Source of the DNA: Zygnema cylindricum
Taxonomy: Eukaryota > Streptophyta > Zygnematophyceae > Zygnematales > Zygnemataceae
NCBI GenBank assembly: GCA_037447655.1
Contig: JBBHKE010002535.1
Location: 30,703-94,702 of the forward strand
Length of the DNA: 64,000 bases
Direction: 5' to 3'
Below are positions 25,733-39,060 of the stretch, in pieces. A program made the position numbers and the translations under genes. Positions within the stretch are counted from its first letter, which is position 1, and every line of letters begins with the position of its first letter. A model generated the notes under the pieces. It did no database searches. It saw only the letters and a program-made list of their open reading frames with translations, and was not told the origin of the DNA.

Positions 25733-26823
25733 ATGGTACGTTATTTGCTGCGCTATTCGTACCATTGAATACACCATTGCATACACCATCTTTCATCTTC
25801 ATCTCTAGACATCGCAGAAGGAGACTGAATTTAGAATAATGGGCTATGTTTTCTTGAATATCGGACAGCATGTAGCATCTGTTTTCTACTTGGCCTGTTT
25901 GAGTTATTGAAACTGATTAATGTGAGGGTACTGGATGGTCTGCAGACGAAGGGTACTGCTTCTTTCGGTAAGAGACGGAACAAGTCGCACACTCTATGTC
26001 GCCGTTGCGGTCGACGAAGTTTCCATGTGCAGAAGGCTCGCTGTTCCTCCTGCGCATACCCTGCCGCCCGCACTCGCCACTGTAAGTCTCTGCAGGCTGG
26101 ACTGCTGCTCATGGCGGCTACCATGAACCTTTCTGAACCTCTCTCTTTCTCGCTTTTGAACCTCTCTGTCCAGAATAATTCCAGCCGTTTTGCATGTACT
26201 GGGTCTTCACGCGGTGTCAATTCAGCTATTATTTCTTGAGAAAATTAGGTCAGAGCTTTTATCTAGGCTGTACGTTTAGGGTTAGGGTTCAGCAGTTGTC
26301 AATTAAGTATTAAGTTTTTCTGAGCCAAGTATTCTTTTTCACCTTCGTTTCTTCGCAGACCAATGGAGTCAGAAGGCCATCCGCAGGAAGACCACAGGCT
26401 CGGGAAGAATGCGCTACCTTAAGACTTTGCCTCGACGCTTCAGCAACAATTTCCGGGAGGGTGAGTTTCAGGACTCTATGGCGTCTTTATATGCCTTTTT
26501 CATCCTTCTTCAGCTGTGTTTCTTAAACATCTTAAAATACCAGAAAATGTTTTTCAGTACCAAATGTCTTTAGAGAGAGGAATCTCTTATGTGAACAGCA
26601 ATCCCCAACTGAATATTTGGCTGTTAATTAGCTGCTCAGATGCCATCGTGATTGTTAGGCTTTTAGGGTTTTAAGTCTTCAAGATAATAATCGACACCCT
26701 TCGTTGTCACTTACTGTTTTGTATCATCCTGATAGACATTTATGGTGCATTTATATGGCTATCTTGGGATGGACAGGAACCCAAGCTCCTCCCAAGAAGA
26801 AGGTCGCTGCTGCCTCCTTTTAA
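25733..26823 (+). CDS. RPL37: Cytosolic 60S ribosomal protein L37 (eL37)
   Basis: Four exons: the ATG alone at 25733-25735 (ATG/gtacgt), then 25946-26081, 26359-26460 and 26777-26823. They give 95 residues, the usual length. The sequence [30 protein letters not shown], the two CxxC pairs (CRRC and CSSC) of the zinc ribbon, and [19 protein letters not shown] are diagnostic. eL37 packs against 25S/5.8S rRNA near the exit tunnel. The ATG-only first exon is a known arrangement in plant ribosomal protein genes. The right arm of the palindrome begins at about 26806, inside the last exon, so its last six codons and 3' flank are also present, inverted, after RPS15A. Confidence 0.95.
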
Positions 26824-27570
26824 GTGAGGAATAACTTGTTACAGGTTGTGACTGTTGTTTAGCGGAGAGATGAAAGCAAAGTTAGCGGAGAATTGAAAGC
26901 AAAGTTAGTCTTGTCTGGCACTGTACTGCACTGCATGAGAGCAACATGATACGGCGTACAAATGTGTACAAGGGTTTCGTTTGAAAGAATGAGCAAGGTC
27001 ATTGAGCCTTGCCTGAATTTCCATTCTTGTTGTCAGTCGTTTTGGGTTTTTGACTGTTTTAGGCTCATACATGAATATGGGTGGCTTATCTTTGGCAATT
27101 TCTTTCCCTTTGATGTATTTGTATTTCATATCGGATTGTGCCAACTCAAAGGACTTGCCTAGTTTTGCGTATGAGAGAATCTTCTGGCTTTGGCTGTGGT
27201 TTCTGTATGCAATCTAAGTGCCAAATTAGCAGCATCTCCAAGAAAGTTCAGTATGCTATCTAATATTTTGTTGACGTGTACAATTGAGTTGAAGTGCCAT
27301 TTTCTAAAAAAGAGCAATTATTGACTTTTTCTTTTCGCTTTTCGCATTACCAAGCTGTACATGATAATTGGTTTGAAAGCATAATGTTTTGGAACTGCAT
27401 CAGTCGTTCTGTTTTTTTCCTGAGTTTTAACCATGATGCACCTTGGTCAGGTGCAACTTGGTAGCCAGGGAGATGAGGCTGTGGTGGATGATGTCTCTGG
27501 GAACAATTTTCGCCAAGTAGAACCTTTTACAATTTTGACAATTTTTTATCTAATTATACAAATCTTGTAG
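26824..27570. repeat. Inner part of right palindrome arm (RPL37 3' flank)
   Basis: Matches 22512-23954 in inverted orientation. A small local duplication of about 30 bp, TAGCGGAGA..GAAAGCAAAG, lies at 26860-26910 and is single in the left arm. A minus-strand frame at 27144-26905 (MAQSDMKYKYIKGKEIAKDKPPIFMYEPK...) is interrupted in the left arm. I do not recognise it and treat it as doubtful. Confidence 0.6.
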
Positions 27571-29241
27571 TATACCGCGAAGCACTGTTAGTATTAAGTT
27601 CTTAGAGTAAAGAAAAACGGTATTAAGAATTATATTTTGGGTTCAAGCCCTTAACCCTAACTAAAGTGAATACGTATTTATACGTCTAATGTGAATATGG
27701 ATATGCATATTCCCATTTTGTATCTGATATATTCTGTGTCACAGAGTCGACATCTGCACATGTGAGATCAGAATCGTGCGATTCTCCTGTCTTTGTTACT
27801 TCTATTTTGGGTTCAAGGCCTTAACCCTAACTAAAGTTAATACGTCTTTATACGTCTAACGTGAATATGGATGCATATTCCCATTTTGTAGCTGATGTAG
27901 TCTGTGTCACAGAGTCGACATCTGCACATGTGAGATCAGAATCGTGCGATTCTCCCGTCTTTGTTACCAGGAATCAAATATAAGTGCGCTGTCTGGTTTC
28001 CTGTGTGTTGTGCGAAATAATGAACAGTACACAGACACATCTTGTAACCAGTATTAAAAACAGGTTAAATTAAAATAATCTGACTTATGTTGTTGTGAAG
28101 GGAAAAATAAAATTAGTACTTCAATTTAAGGACCCCAATTAGTGTTAGTATCATTAGGAGTTGTTCAGTGTATCTTCCAAGTCTGCAATAGTCCAAAAGA
28201 CCATTCTAGCGGTTAAACCTTTCTTTTAATCTTATTTATTAGTGTTGGAAGATTGGGGAAAATTCAAGACGCAAATGGCTTACGACCATGTTGATGCCCT
28301 TTTTCCTCTGAACCTGAAAGAAACGCTACCACAATTTTTATGCAGCCGGATGTCATTATTTTTGCATTGATGGTTGATTCTTCGGAATTTCAATTTCGGC
28401 CTTTGAAAATCAATGAGACAGATCAATGACGATTTAAATCCAACATTTCGCTGGATACTCAATTTCGACAATGATCATTTATTTAACACTTAATGTAAAG
28501 CGTTAACATTTATTTTAGTGAAAACCCATGTAGCATAGAAATCTGAAGTATCATTGACACTTGTAAATAATTGTCAAATATTGAAGTACTTGCACTTTTG
28601 GTGAATTACAGTCTAAGGTACAGGAAAAGACAAGCGTTCAAAGCGATTGCTTAAACTCATTGGATAGTTTTTTCTTAACTTTAAACGTTTCAGGACAGCA
28701 CTGGTGTATATGACCCTGAAATCCACTGGATAGTTTACTGTGAATCACTATTGGCGTTAATGGCGCTAATTCGGAGCCCCCAATTTTTGAACCTCGAATC
28801 TAAAATTGATTTAATAACTCTATTTTTTATTTTTACATTAATATAGGTACTATTTTATTAATGTTAATTACTCCAATTCCGACTGTTTTTAAATTGTGTA
28901 ATGCAGGAAATGTGTCAATCCGTACCAACACTGTTCATTATTTCGGTCAGACGTACAGAATAAGTGTCAGATAAGCGTGTCGCTACGGATAAAGAGCACT
29001 CATAAAGAGAATTTGATTCCCAGTCATAAAGACGGGAGCTAATCGCGGGAACGTGTTCTCACATGTTCAAACATCGAGAATGTGAACACAGGTTATAGCA
29101 GCTACACTATGGGAATGTGTATCCAAATTCATGTTAGATGGATAAATTAGCGTTAATGTTTTGTTGGCGTTAGGCCCTTGAACCCAAAATATAATTATTA
29201 ACACTGATTGTTTCTTTACACTATAAGCGATTCACAGTGTA
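27571..29241. mobile_element. Nested MITE-like DNA of the TACACCG-ended family
   Basis: The outer ends are TATACCGCGAAGCACTGTTA at 27571 and AAGCGATTCACAGTGTA ending at 29241. The region holds a complete 506-bp element at 28736-29241 (starts TACTGTGAATCACTATTGGC, ends GCGATTCACAGTGTA) plus older material and a 170-bp tandem duplication. No coding frame. Confidence 0.55.
27628..27965. repeat. Tandem duplication of about 170 bp
   Basis: Two adjacent copies (about 27628-27795 and 27801-27965) each run from TTTTGGGTTCAAG and TTAACCCTAACTAAAG through GTGAATATGGAT and GTCACAGAGTCGACATCTGC to TGCGATTCTC. The left palindrome arm has one copy (about 22270-22450), so the duplication occurred in the right arm after the arms formed, or was lost on the left. 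Confidence 0.75.
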
Positions 29242-29767
29242 TATTCCTTTCGTTCCTTGACCGTGTGTACTGATCTAGTTGCTCGTCGTTGAACTTGCCG
29301 CAGCTCAGGTGAGGCTGCCTGCTCAGGCGGCATGTTGTCACTTCCGCGGGTTTTACTATTTTTGCGTCCTACGTCCGCTTGCACCGATTTTTGTCTATAT
29401 TTTGATGGTTTCTCTTTTATTTTCTGCTGGTGGTTTTTCTGCATTCATTTCTGCGAAACCCAGTGTTGACCTTGCCACTATCTTCTTTTCTAGCACCATC
29501 TTCTATACTAGTGGATACCTTATATCTTATCTTTTATTGCACAAAGATGGTTTGCCATCACGCTTATTTAATGAAGAATATTATTGTTTCCATATATACT
29601 ACAAAAACCACATAACTCTTTCAATTTCGAGACGAAAAATAAAGATTACTCAGAAAAAATACAAGTTACAGATACAACAAGCCTAAGGTTCCGAGTATTT
29701 CGCAGTTCCCAGTGCCTGCTCCTTTCTACAGTATGTACAACTTTGCCGTGGGTCGTAGATGATTTAT
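29242..29767. other. 3' flank of ANTH gene copy 2
   Basis: The inverted partner of 20838-21369. It has the same doubtful open frames on both strands (29232-29444 minus; 29279-29686 plus, hydrophobic). No recognisable gene. Confidence 0.4.
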
Positions 29768-32710
29768 TTACAAATACGGAACAAGCACACTACCGTACTG
29801 CACTCCAACATTGTCTACATTCCTACAATTGTATAGAGGGTTACTCAGTTGCTGATGATTCAGAGGAGTCTCTCCCCTTAACACCGATGAATAGTACGCG
29901 TGTTGGGCCATCATTTTCTGCTGCAGTAACATTCCCATCTGCTGTTGAGCCCTAAGCGCCATTTGAACATAGGGAGGAGGAGGAATATTAGCTGAAGCAA
30001 TAAACGGATCGGCTCCAAATTGATGAATTGTCCTCGAAGGAGTAGCTCCACCTCCCACCACTCCGGTGTACTCCCTTCGCTGAGCCTGAGCTGCCTGATA
30101 GAGGCTGTCCAATAACAATTGATCAAACCCTCGAGGCATGACTGGTTGGGGCAGATAAGGGACGAGAGAAGTAGGCTCCGATACCGATGCTCCTTCCCAT
30201 CCTCCTCTACCCGATTGCTGCGACTCTCCGTTATACAGGGACCTGTCCCATGCGACTCTCTGTTGACTATTACTGTGACCGTTTATTTCCTGAAGAGCCT
30301 GTGAATTCTGCTGAGACTGTGAGGGAGTAGAGTACTTGTCTGTAGCAAACAGCGCACGCCACGTGTCATCAAACTGCTGAGACGCCGCGGCTGAGATCGC
30401 TGCTGACTTGGCGGATTCTGTCTGTTCTGGTGCCCCTGGGATCATGACCGGCTGCATAATTCTTCCGTCAGTTACGGCCAACGGCCGGTTCCCTGCGCTT
30501 CTATCGGACGAATTTTCCATCAAGTAGTTTTCTAAGTTTTGCAAGTAGGATTCCCCCATGACAGTGACAGTCGGGAATGTAACACCTTCCCCGACGCCTA
30601 GTTCCCCGAATCGATGGTACAAAAGGGCGAGACCCTCGGCCTGATCAGCAGCTCTGCGGTAAATTCTGAGGCAATCAAAGGCCTGCATTGGACAGCAACA
30701 GTTTCAAAACATCAGCGAGAGCGACGGATAAAGAGGATTGAGGTTTTTACATGGCAATTTATCCAGCCACTGCTCTCTAAATATTTCTAAAGAGCTTCGA
30801 CAATCTGTCTTCACATCTGCCATAGTCCTATGGTTTCATGAAGCGCTATCAAACAAGTTGAAAATGCTTATTCGCTTTAGAAATCATCACCATTCAACGC
30901 AATTGCCGAAACTATATCCATAAAAGTCAAAGCTCCTCATTTCCACACTCACCTGTTCTCTGTTCATACCACCAAATCTCTCCACCAGCTCCATCAAAGC
31001 GTAGTTGACGCTGCCATACAAGTCAAAGCTGTCCCTCAAAACAAACTCAAGGGCATTCACTAACATGGAACAACCGGCCCAGTGTTGTGAGGTAGGCTGA
31101 CAGTGAAGCAGTTTCTCCAATAACTCCTGCAAAGAATTCACCTGCCTCAGCAGCGTCTCTGACCTCTGTTCCTTCCAGTAAGCCTTTCCAAGACTACCCC
31201 CTTGACTTGCTTCTGCCCCATCCACTTTCGGCCGTCGAGCCCAACCCACGAGGCTTATAACCTTAGCACACTTTATCCGTTCAAAGACAAAGAGGGCGTA
31301 CGCTCTAACAAATGCTGTTTGGTTTTTTGAAGTGAGGCCAGGTCGGGCTACAAAGGAGTAGGCAATCAGCTGGAGGTCTAAAATGGATGGGCCCGTACTG
31401 GAGGAGTCGAACATTTCTAAAAGGTCCTTCTCCACTGCTTGGCTTCCACAGCGCAGCAGCTGTTGCAACAGCAGAAGCCCTGAAAAGAGGACAAACAAGA
31501 GGAAAAATTACTTGAAATGTCAGCAATAGTAGAATGATAAAAACCGCTATCGAAAATTAAATTGACGAGGAAAAATTCTAAATGCACAGCTACAACCACT
31601 ACAAAGATATGGAAACCCGTCTTAAAATTGAAATAGCGCCCCGACAAACCAGAGCCGTTGGATTCTTAGCCGTACTATTATTAGTTGTGGCTTATAAGTA
31701 ACAACTGCGTTAAAATGGAATTCAGAAACCGTGAAGCATTACAACACGCAGATCCCTAAAAAATCCTAAAAAATGCTTCAAACCGCCAAATATCCACCGC
31801 CAGCATAAATAGACGTCACACTTGCATTTGATATGCCGACGGGCTCGAGAACCGTCCCAACAATTTTAGGAACCCTACTATGGTTATAATACACAGGTAA
31901 AGACAATGAAAAAACAAAATTGTACTAATGTCGAAAACACAAATAAGTTGAGAAAGGTGGATAGAATTGACGAACATTGTTTACAGGATTACAGGAGATT
32001 TTCTTCTGATTAGATTATGGCCTGCAAACTTAAAGAGTGCTCTTCAAGCACATGACGCCTTTCGAGTGATAAACCAGATAGGAAAAATTAAACCACTCTC
32101 AAATCTTTAGTGGTACGAAAATGAAACAGAAAGCTTCATTTCAGAAAAAACAAAAAAAATCCGATGTCCATTTCAGCATCTACACGGTTGGACCAAGGGA
32201 GATTACGCTCAATTTTTTAATTTCCCATACACCAGAGAAGAAAAACGGAATTACAATTGGACATGGAACATAGAAAAACTAAAGAGTGACAGCATAATGA
32301 AATTTCTATGAACGAATGCAATCGCTTCGATAAAAAAAAAAAAAGGAACGAACAAAAAAAAAAAAAAAACCGTCTTTCAAAAATCTTTGCCTAACGTCTT
32401 CCCAAACTGCTTTCCACCATGATCTCAAGAGCTTCTCGCCCAGGTTTTCCGTACCTTTGACTGCCGTTGACCAGTCCGATGTGCCTTTCAACCTTTTCCC
32501 TAAAGTGTCCACGAAATACCACAAGTGGTCCCATGACTGCGAACCTGCAGACAACAAACGCCGTATTTGCTGCTCAGAGGGAGCCTCGCTGCTCCCGCTG
32601 GTCACTGCTTCCACTTCGTATTTCAGAGCCTCGGCGTCCTTCTGCGGAATACACGCTATTCGCGTATTGGCAGGCAGCAAGTCAGCTTCGGTCCATGCCT
32701 GCTCAGCCAT
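29768..32710 (-). CDS. ANTH-domain (AP180/CALM-type) clathrin assembly protein, copy 2
   Basis: Exons 32710-32455, 31479-30953 and 30682-29768 on the minus strand splice in the same phases as copy 1 and give 565 residues. The first 85 residues are identical to copy 1. Exon 2 lacks one Gly codon (STG-PSI) and differs at two residues. Exon 3 differs at about nine of 304, clustered around GRIMQPVMIPGAPEQTESAK. All splice sites are intact, so both copies appear functional. Intron 1 (975 bp against 984) and intron 2 (270 bp against 255, with a 15-bp difference) are also closely alike. Role, ANTH domain and DPF/PPPYVQM tail are as for copy 1, including the lost PIP2-binding basic residues. Near-identity in introns and flanks points to recent duplication or arm-to-arm gene conversion. 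Confidence 0.88.
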
Positions 32711-33215
32711 GGGCGCCAACCAACCGTAAAGAAGGTAACAAGCTACAACACTGGAAGTCTGGAACCTTTCGGAAGTATAATCTGTAGAGGGAAGACCAAG
32801 GGAGAACTTTGACTAACCTGATTGGAGATGGAACTTCCATCGTGGAAGTGTTACGTGACACACGTATCACTTTCCGATTAGTCAATGGTCATCTATGTAC
32901 GGTCTGGTACTTTGGAGAGTAGATTGTACGGATGAAAAACAGAAGAGCTCATCGGGCTGAGGTTTGCTTGGAATCGGGCCATCCATTGTCATGTTTTCAG
33001 AAAGACCGCTGGACACGTAAGTCCGCAGTTTTACTGTACGGACGACGCGCTGAAATTTTTATTGACGGCGAAACCGTGTGACGGTGAAGTGTTGACAGGA
33101 CGATGACTACGGTAATGGGACAGGCTGTTAGTGATTGTGACATACGTGATTATGACACAATATAGTATAAATTACTATAATATAGTATACAATATTTTTT
33201 ACACTTATTGGCGAT
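32711..33215 (-). promoter_or_regulatory. 5' flank of ANTH gene copy 2
   Basis: Matches 17460-17897 inverted up to about 33150, where homology stops and AT-rich sequence (TATAGTATA words) begins. The missing outer part of the flank (17274-17460 equivalent) reappears at 39880-40010, showing that 33.15-39.88 kb interrupts the right arm. Confidence 0.5.
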
Positions 33216-33693
33216 GGATGTTGTTCAAATCGTGCGATTTTTTCCTTTTTTCAGATTGCTGCGTATAATTCGTGACTGGTTAAAAAATCGCAAAAAATCG
33301 CGATGTACTTTCTGTACGGTAAACTGAAAGGACAATTCACGTAACTGTAAGGTATTCACGGAAATGTACGGTTTTGTACGAAAAATATACCGACTTTGAC
33401 GAAAAGATACGTTGTAATTCGTAGTACTTTCTGTCCGGTAAACTGAACAGATATCTTACGGGAAATTTACGGAATTGTCCTGAACATGCATGGACTATGA
33501 CGAAAAGAGACGGGACTGTACGGACAATGTACAAATTGCGGTATGTGTAAAATTCATTTGTGTTTACATGTACGGAATAGTACGGATGAAAATTCATTAA
33601 CGATTTTTACGATGTTTTCGAAACGTCAATGCGTTCGCTACATATAATTCGTCGCAATTGAATCGTTCGCACTAAACGGTGTGAACAACTATG
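33216..33693. mobile_element. Possible hAT-like non-autonomous element
   Basis: The left end GTTGTTCAAATCGTGCGATT and the right end CGGTGTGAACAACTATG are inverted counterparts, like those of the element at 40043-40943. The interior is full of GTACGG and ACGGAA words and has no coding frame. The left end lacks the first four bases seen in the other copy, so the boundary is approximate. Confidence 0.4.
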
Positions 33694-36620
33694 TTGATGA
33701 TTCCGGAGCGATATACCAAGACCCCTCACCGTTCAGTACTCGCTAATTATCTTATCGGTTTTATCGCGAATAAGTTTTGACCCGACACATCACACTAGTA
33801 AAAACCATACTACATCTCACATCAACTTTAAACTTTTAATAACTCAAATCCACTAGAGAGTCAATTTAGTTGAAGTAAGATTTGGAAAAACAAATAAGAA
33901 AAAGCTAATGTGCGGGCAATACGTAATTGAACATCATTAGAGAGAGAACACGTTATGTTTTTATCTTGGCCATCACTTATTTACATAAATAATTGTTGGG
34001 GCCTTACCCCCACTTTTATTCATGGGTCATTTGCAAAAGTCAATGTCGTTGTCGCCTCTCCCCTCCCTCTAATATTACCTGTCCTCTTACAAAATTCTCG
34101 GAATGAAACACGATAGTATTCGTATAAATCGATAAATCTATGAAAAAAACAAAAAAAATACATGAAGGCTAAGTTTAATGGCGGATCAAGTGAGGAGAGA
34201 AAAAAACGGAATCGAGAATCCATAGCAACAATTTCAGAAATTAATGATTGCGACATCGTCAAAAGCGGAAATGAAGTCACAATGTCACAAAATCCTAAAA
34301 ATATACGATGTCACTAAAATTTGTACTCCTGAAATTGTCGCTAATTTTGTAGTGAAATGAAATTTTATTTCCAAAACGTGCATTGGAAGAAAAACATTTA
34401 GATATAAAAAAAGCAAAATTAAAAATTAAAATACTACAAAATCTAAAAGAGATTAAGGCATAAAATAAGAATGAAATAAACTAACAATAACGAAGCGAAA
34501 AAACACCAATAAAACACATGCTCACAAGATATAACTACAAACCTATTCCAAAATGCGCAAGGGAAGAAACCACGAAGGTATAAAATGGGCAAAAAAAGCA
34601 GGAAATACAACATTTAAAGTCTACAAAATCGAAAAGAGATCAAATCATATAATAGACATGGCAAACGGTTATGGTAACAAAACGATAACCTATAGAACCA
34701 AGATTATTTACCAAAGATGAATATTTGCGAATGGAAGAAAATTATAATGCATGACTACCCACAACCCTAACAAACTAGAGTCCACACCCTTGAAAATCGT
34801 GGATGTGGATTGGATCTTAAGTCCACATTTTCAAAGATCATCGATATGGATTGGATGCCTTGACAGAACGAATAAGGGGCCACGCCAATCGGCCAACGTA
34901 CTTTATTGGAGGAGAGTTCTATCTTGTGCTTGTTGACGAGTAAATAAAAAAAATGGTGAAAATCATTAATAAAGTGTGTTGGAGGACTCATGGGACTTAT
35001 AAATTTGACTGGTTTTCAAGCAGAGTTGAAGAGGAAATTTTCAATTGACACGTTGGAAAAGTAAAAAAAAATACGTCACAAACGGGACAAACTCATCAGT
35101 CAAGTTCCCTGAGCGTAATATTGTCCTTTAAAAGCCATTGCCTCTCAAACCGCTACGCCTACGTGCAACGTTTTACGAGGAAAAACGTAGGTTTTAGTCA
35201 AATTTATGGAAATAACATCACCACGGGTAATTTCATAGTAGTGGAAGAAACCAAGCGAACTCAATGGCTCTGGAAATCACTAAATGACGAGCAAAGTCAA
35301 AACGTATGAGAAATTTATTGTTGGAAAGTGTAACTCTACTTCTTCTCCCTCCTCCTTTTCATCCTCCTCGTCGTTAACATCCTCATCATTCTTGGAATGC
35401 ATGTCCTCATCACCCTCTCCTTTCACTTTTTAGGTGTTTACAAAACCTATCGATAAAAGTTCGAACGTTCTTATTTTAAACCTCGAAAAAGAAATCATTA
35501 CACAACCTTGAAACACTTCGTACTATAAATACTCAAGTATAGTACGACCTTGTAAAAAATGTAACTTTCCAAAACACAAACTCATTTTTTGCCTATTCAC
35601 CGTGTTCTAAAACGAACACGCATTAATGACGCGTCAATGAATTGTTATTCTTGCAAATATGTAAGCGACAATCGAGCAAAAATAATTTAAATATTTGGAA
35701 TTTTTACCATTGGATAGGTGATGCACACATTTAACGTAAGAAGAGCCTTTCCATTACGGTCTATTTTTTTTCTTTCCACTCCTCTCCTCTCCCCTCTTTC
35801 CCTCTCCTCATGGAGCACAAATCCAAAGGTCAAAATATGAAAAAGATAAAGATGTATTTTCATCTTTTCCAAAGTCCTGATAAGGGTGAGGTTGTTTATC
35901 ACTTTAGAAAATGAAACTACCACAACCCCTATTTTTTGCACCTCTTCTAAGAATGGGAGCGAGGGTAAACCATTTCAACTAACGCCATGTATGTAGGTCT
36001 ATGTTTCTTTCGTTTGTTTCTCATTGTTGCGGGGAAATGTTAGGTAAAGCGTTTAGTGATAGATTAAGATAATGGTATATAATATGGAACTACGATCATA
36101 AAGATCAATTTTTAGTCGCATACATTCGTAATAATTATGCAGAGCTTTTACATACTCTCGGCTCGCTGAACAAACATTCGTTACGGTTGCTCAGAGATGC
36201 AAGAAAACGTAAGTTCAAAGGATGAGTAAAAACAATTCCGGGAAAAATAGCAAGAGAGAAATAAAATGAGATGAAGAAGAAAAAGAAACAAAACGAGAGG
36301 AAAGGGTGTTTTTTTGTTTCTTTCCGTAATTTTTCGTATTAGTTTTTTTTATTCGTTTTTCTTTTTATTAGACTGTTTTTCTTTTTTTGTGCAAAAATCA
36401 AATACTAAACTTTGTGGGCGAATCTACAACGATAACATTTCGATCCTATCTATATTCTTTAACGAAATGAAGGTCTTATTACCTATTATTAACTCGGCTT
36501 TAAGGCGACGGTTAAAATATCCGGCTGATTGGGTAAAAATACTCGTTTTTTTCCTCTTTTTATTCTCTTTTTCTCTCTCTTCCCCTCTCGCTTTCTCTCC
36601 CTCTCTCTTCCCCTCTCGCT

Positions 36621-36808
<188 letters not shown>

Positions 36809-37050
36809 TTGTGTGTGTTTCTGTCACTGTGTGCGAGTGTCTGTGCCGCTCCTCTCTTGATGTCGTTGTCGCTGTCTTTATCTTTAACCATGTCGTTGAC
36901 TTTATCTCTACCGCTATCATTCGCTCTAATTTTCGTGCCAGTGTCCGTGTTGCTTTCTCTCTCGCTGTCGTTGTCGCTGTCTTTATCTTTAACCCTGCCG
37001 TTGACTTTATCTCTAACGTTGTCATTCGCTCTAGTTTTCCTTGTTAGTGC

Positions 37051-37051
37051 C

Positions 37052-37113
<62 letters not shown>
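37051..37113. repeat. (CT)n followed by (TA)n microsatellite
   Basis: About 20 CT units run directly into about 12 TA units. Confidence 0.9.
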
Positions 37114-37114
<1 letters not shown>

Positions 37115-37267
37115 CATTGTCTCTGACTTTGTTTGAGCCAGTGTGTGCGAGTGTCCGTGTTGCTTTCTCTCTCGCTGTCATTGTCGTTGTCTTATCTTCA
37201 ACCCTGTCGTTGATTTTATCTCTACCGCTGTCATTTGCTAGTGTTTTCCTTGTCGGTGCCTTTTTTT

Positions 37268-37336
<69 letters not shown>
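37268..37336. repeat. (TC)n microsatellite
   Basis: About 34 TC units within the pyrimidine-rich part of block R. Confidence 0.9.
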
Positions 37337-37342
<6 letters not shown>

Positions 37343-37937
37343 TCTATTCCACTTTTTCTCTCTATTTTTTGTTTTGCTATCATTGCCTCTTTCCCTCTTT
37401 ATTTTTTGTCTTATTGTCTTATTTTTGTTGTTGACGTTGAAGTTATCTCTCTCTCTCTTTTTCCCTCACCATTTTCTTTTTTTTCTTTCTTTCTTTTATT
37501 TTCTTTTTCTTGTTTATTGCCCCTCTCTTTTATCATTTTCTGTCTTATTGTCTTTGTTTTTCTTTCCCATTAACATTGCCCATTTTCTCTCTTTTTTTTT
37601 CCTCTTTATGTGTTTTTTTTTTTTCTTTATGTTATTTTTTTTCAGTTCATTTTTCTCTCTCTCGCATCTTATGTTTCTTTCGTTTTTTTTTTCTTTTTAT
37701 ATCTGTTTGCGCTTCTTCCTCCTTTTTTTCTCTCTTTCTAATTTTTAATACTTTAACATTTTTCTTTATCGTTTCTCTATATTTGTGTTTTTTTTTTCCT
37801 TAAGTTTTTTTTCTTTTGTCTTTTTTATTATTTTTGTTTTTTTTCATTTTTTTTTTTTTTGTGTTTTGTTTAATTTCTTTGGGTTTTGTTTGATTTCTGT
37901 CTATTTATTGTTTTTGATTTAATGTTGTTATTATTAT

Positions 37938-37939
<2 letters not shown>

Positions 37940-38000
<61 letters not shown>
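37940..38000. repeat. (AT)n microsatellite
   Basis: About 30 uninterrupted AT units, flanked by T-rich sequence. No equivalent is present at the matching point (near 12900) of the left copy of block R, which has a short ATAATAATAATT instead. Confidence 0.95.
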
Positions 38001-38003
<3 letters not shown>

Positions 38004-39060
38004 AATCATCTTTCTCAATTTTAAACTATGTTGCTATTTTTTTCTTTTTTATTTATTTTTTTTTATTTATATAGTTTTTTTTTTGTTTTACTTTTTTATT
38101 TTTCATAATTTTTTTTTTTAATTTATATAGTTTTTTTTGTTTTACTTTTTTATTTTTATATGTGTTTTGGTTTATTTTTCTATTTGTTTTTTTTTCAATT
38201 TTTTCTCTTATATCGAAGAGAGATAGGGTGAAGGTGAAGGAGAGGGCAAAAGAGGACGAGGTGACGGCCTCGCCATTTTTATACATTCTTGTCTCATTCT
38301 CTCTACATGATTTTTGTCGTTATTTTAATTCCTTTGTCTTTACTTATTTTATGTTCTGTTTATTTTGCTCTCGTCTCATTTTTCTTACCATTTCTTTTGT
38401 TTTCTAATTTTTTTTCTCGATCCTAAACCACATCGTTACGAGGATTCTGTGTGGGCAACTGTGAAAAAAATATGTTATTAGAGAAAAAATAAAAGTAGTC
38501 TATTTTTAAAAAACCGTGCAATTTAGTTTTACAATTTTCATGATTTTGCAAAAAAGTTAATAACATTATTATGTTCACACGATGAGTTTTTTATGAATAA
38601 ATATGGTCAACTACCGATTGGAGAAGAGGAATGGCGGTTAGGGCTTAAGCACTTCAAGCCTATTTGACCATATAAAAATGACATTTTTGGCAGGAGATAT
38701 TATATCATTTTTTTGCCTTTTTATTTGAGTTTGTGTGTTATGAGGGTTTGCATGCAACCAAAATCTACTTAGTACTGGATTCACTGTAGCCTAACTTCAT
38801 ATCTCAAGATAAAATGATGAAAGAGATAAGTAGAGAGGAAAACGAGAGACCTAAAAGAAATAGAGATCAAGAAGATATTGCTTGTAGTTTTATGACCCAT
38901 TGCTTAACCTTTTCTATGATTATTTTATTGTTTTTCTTTTTTACTTTTTTTTTTATTTTTGAAATTTTTGATTCTTTTTTATCTCTTTTTATATTGAGTG
39001 GTGGAAAAAATGTGACACTAATCGTTTTTTTTTTTTTTCTTTTTTTTGTGTGTTAGTTTT

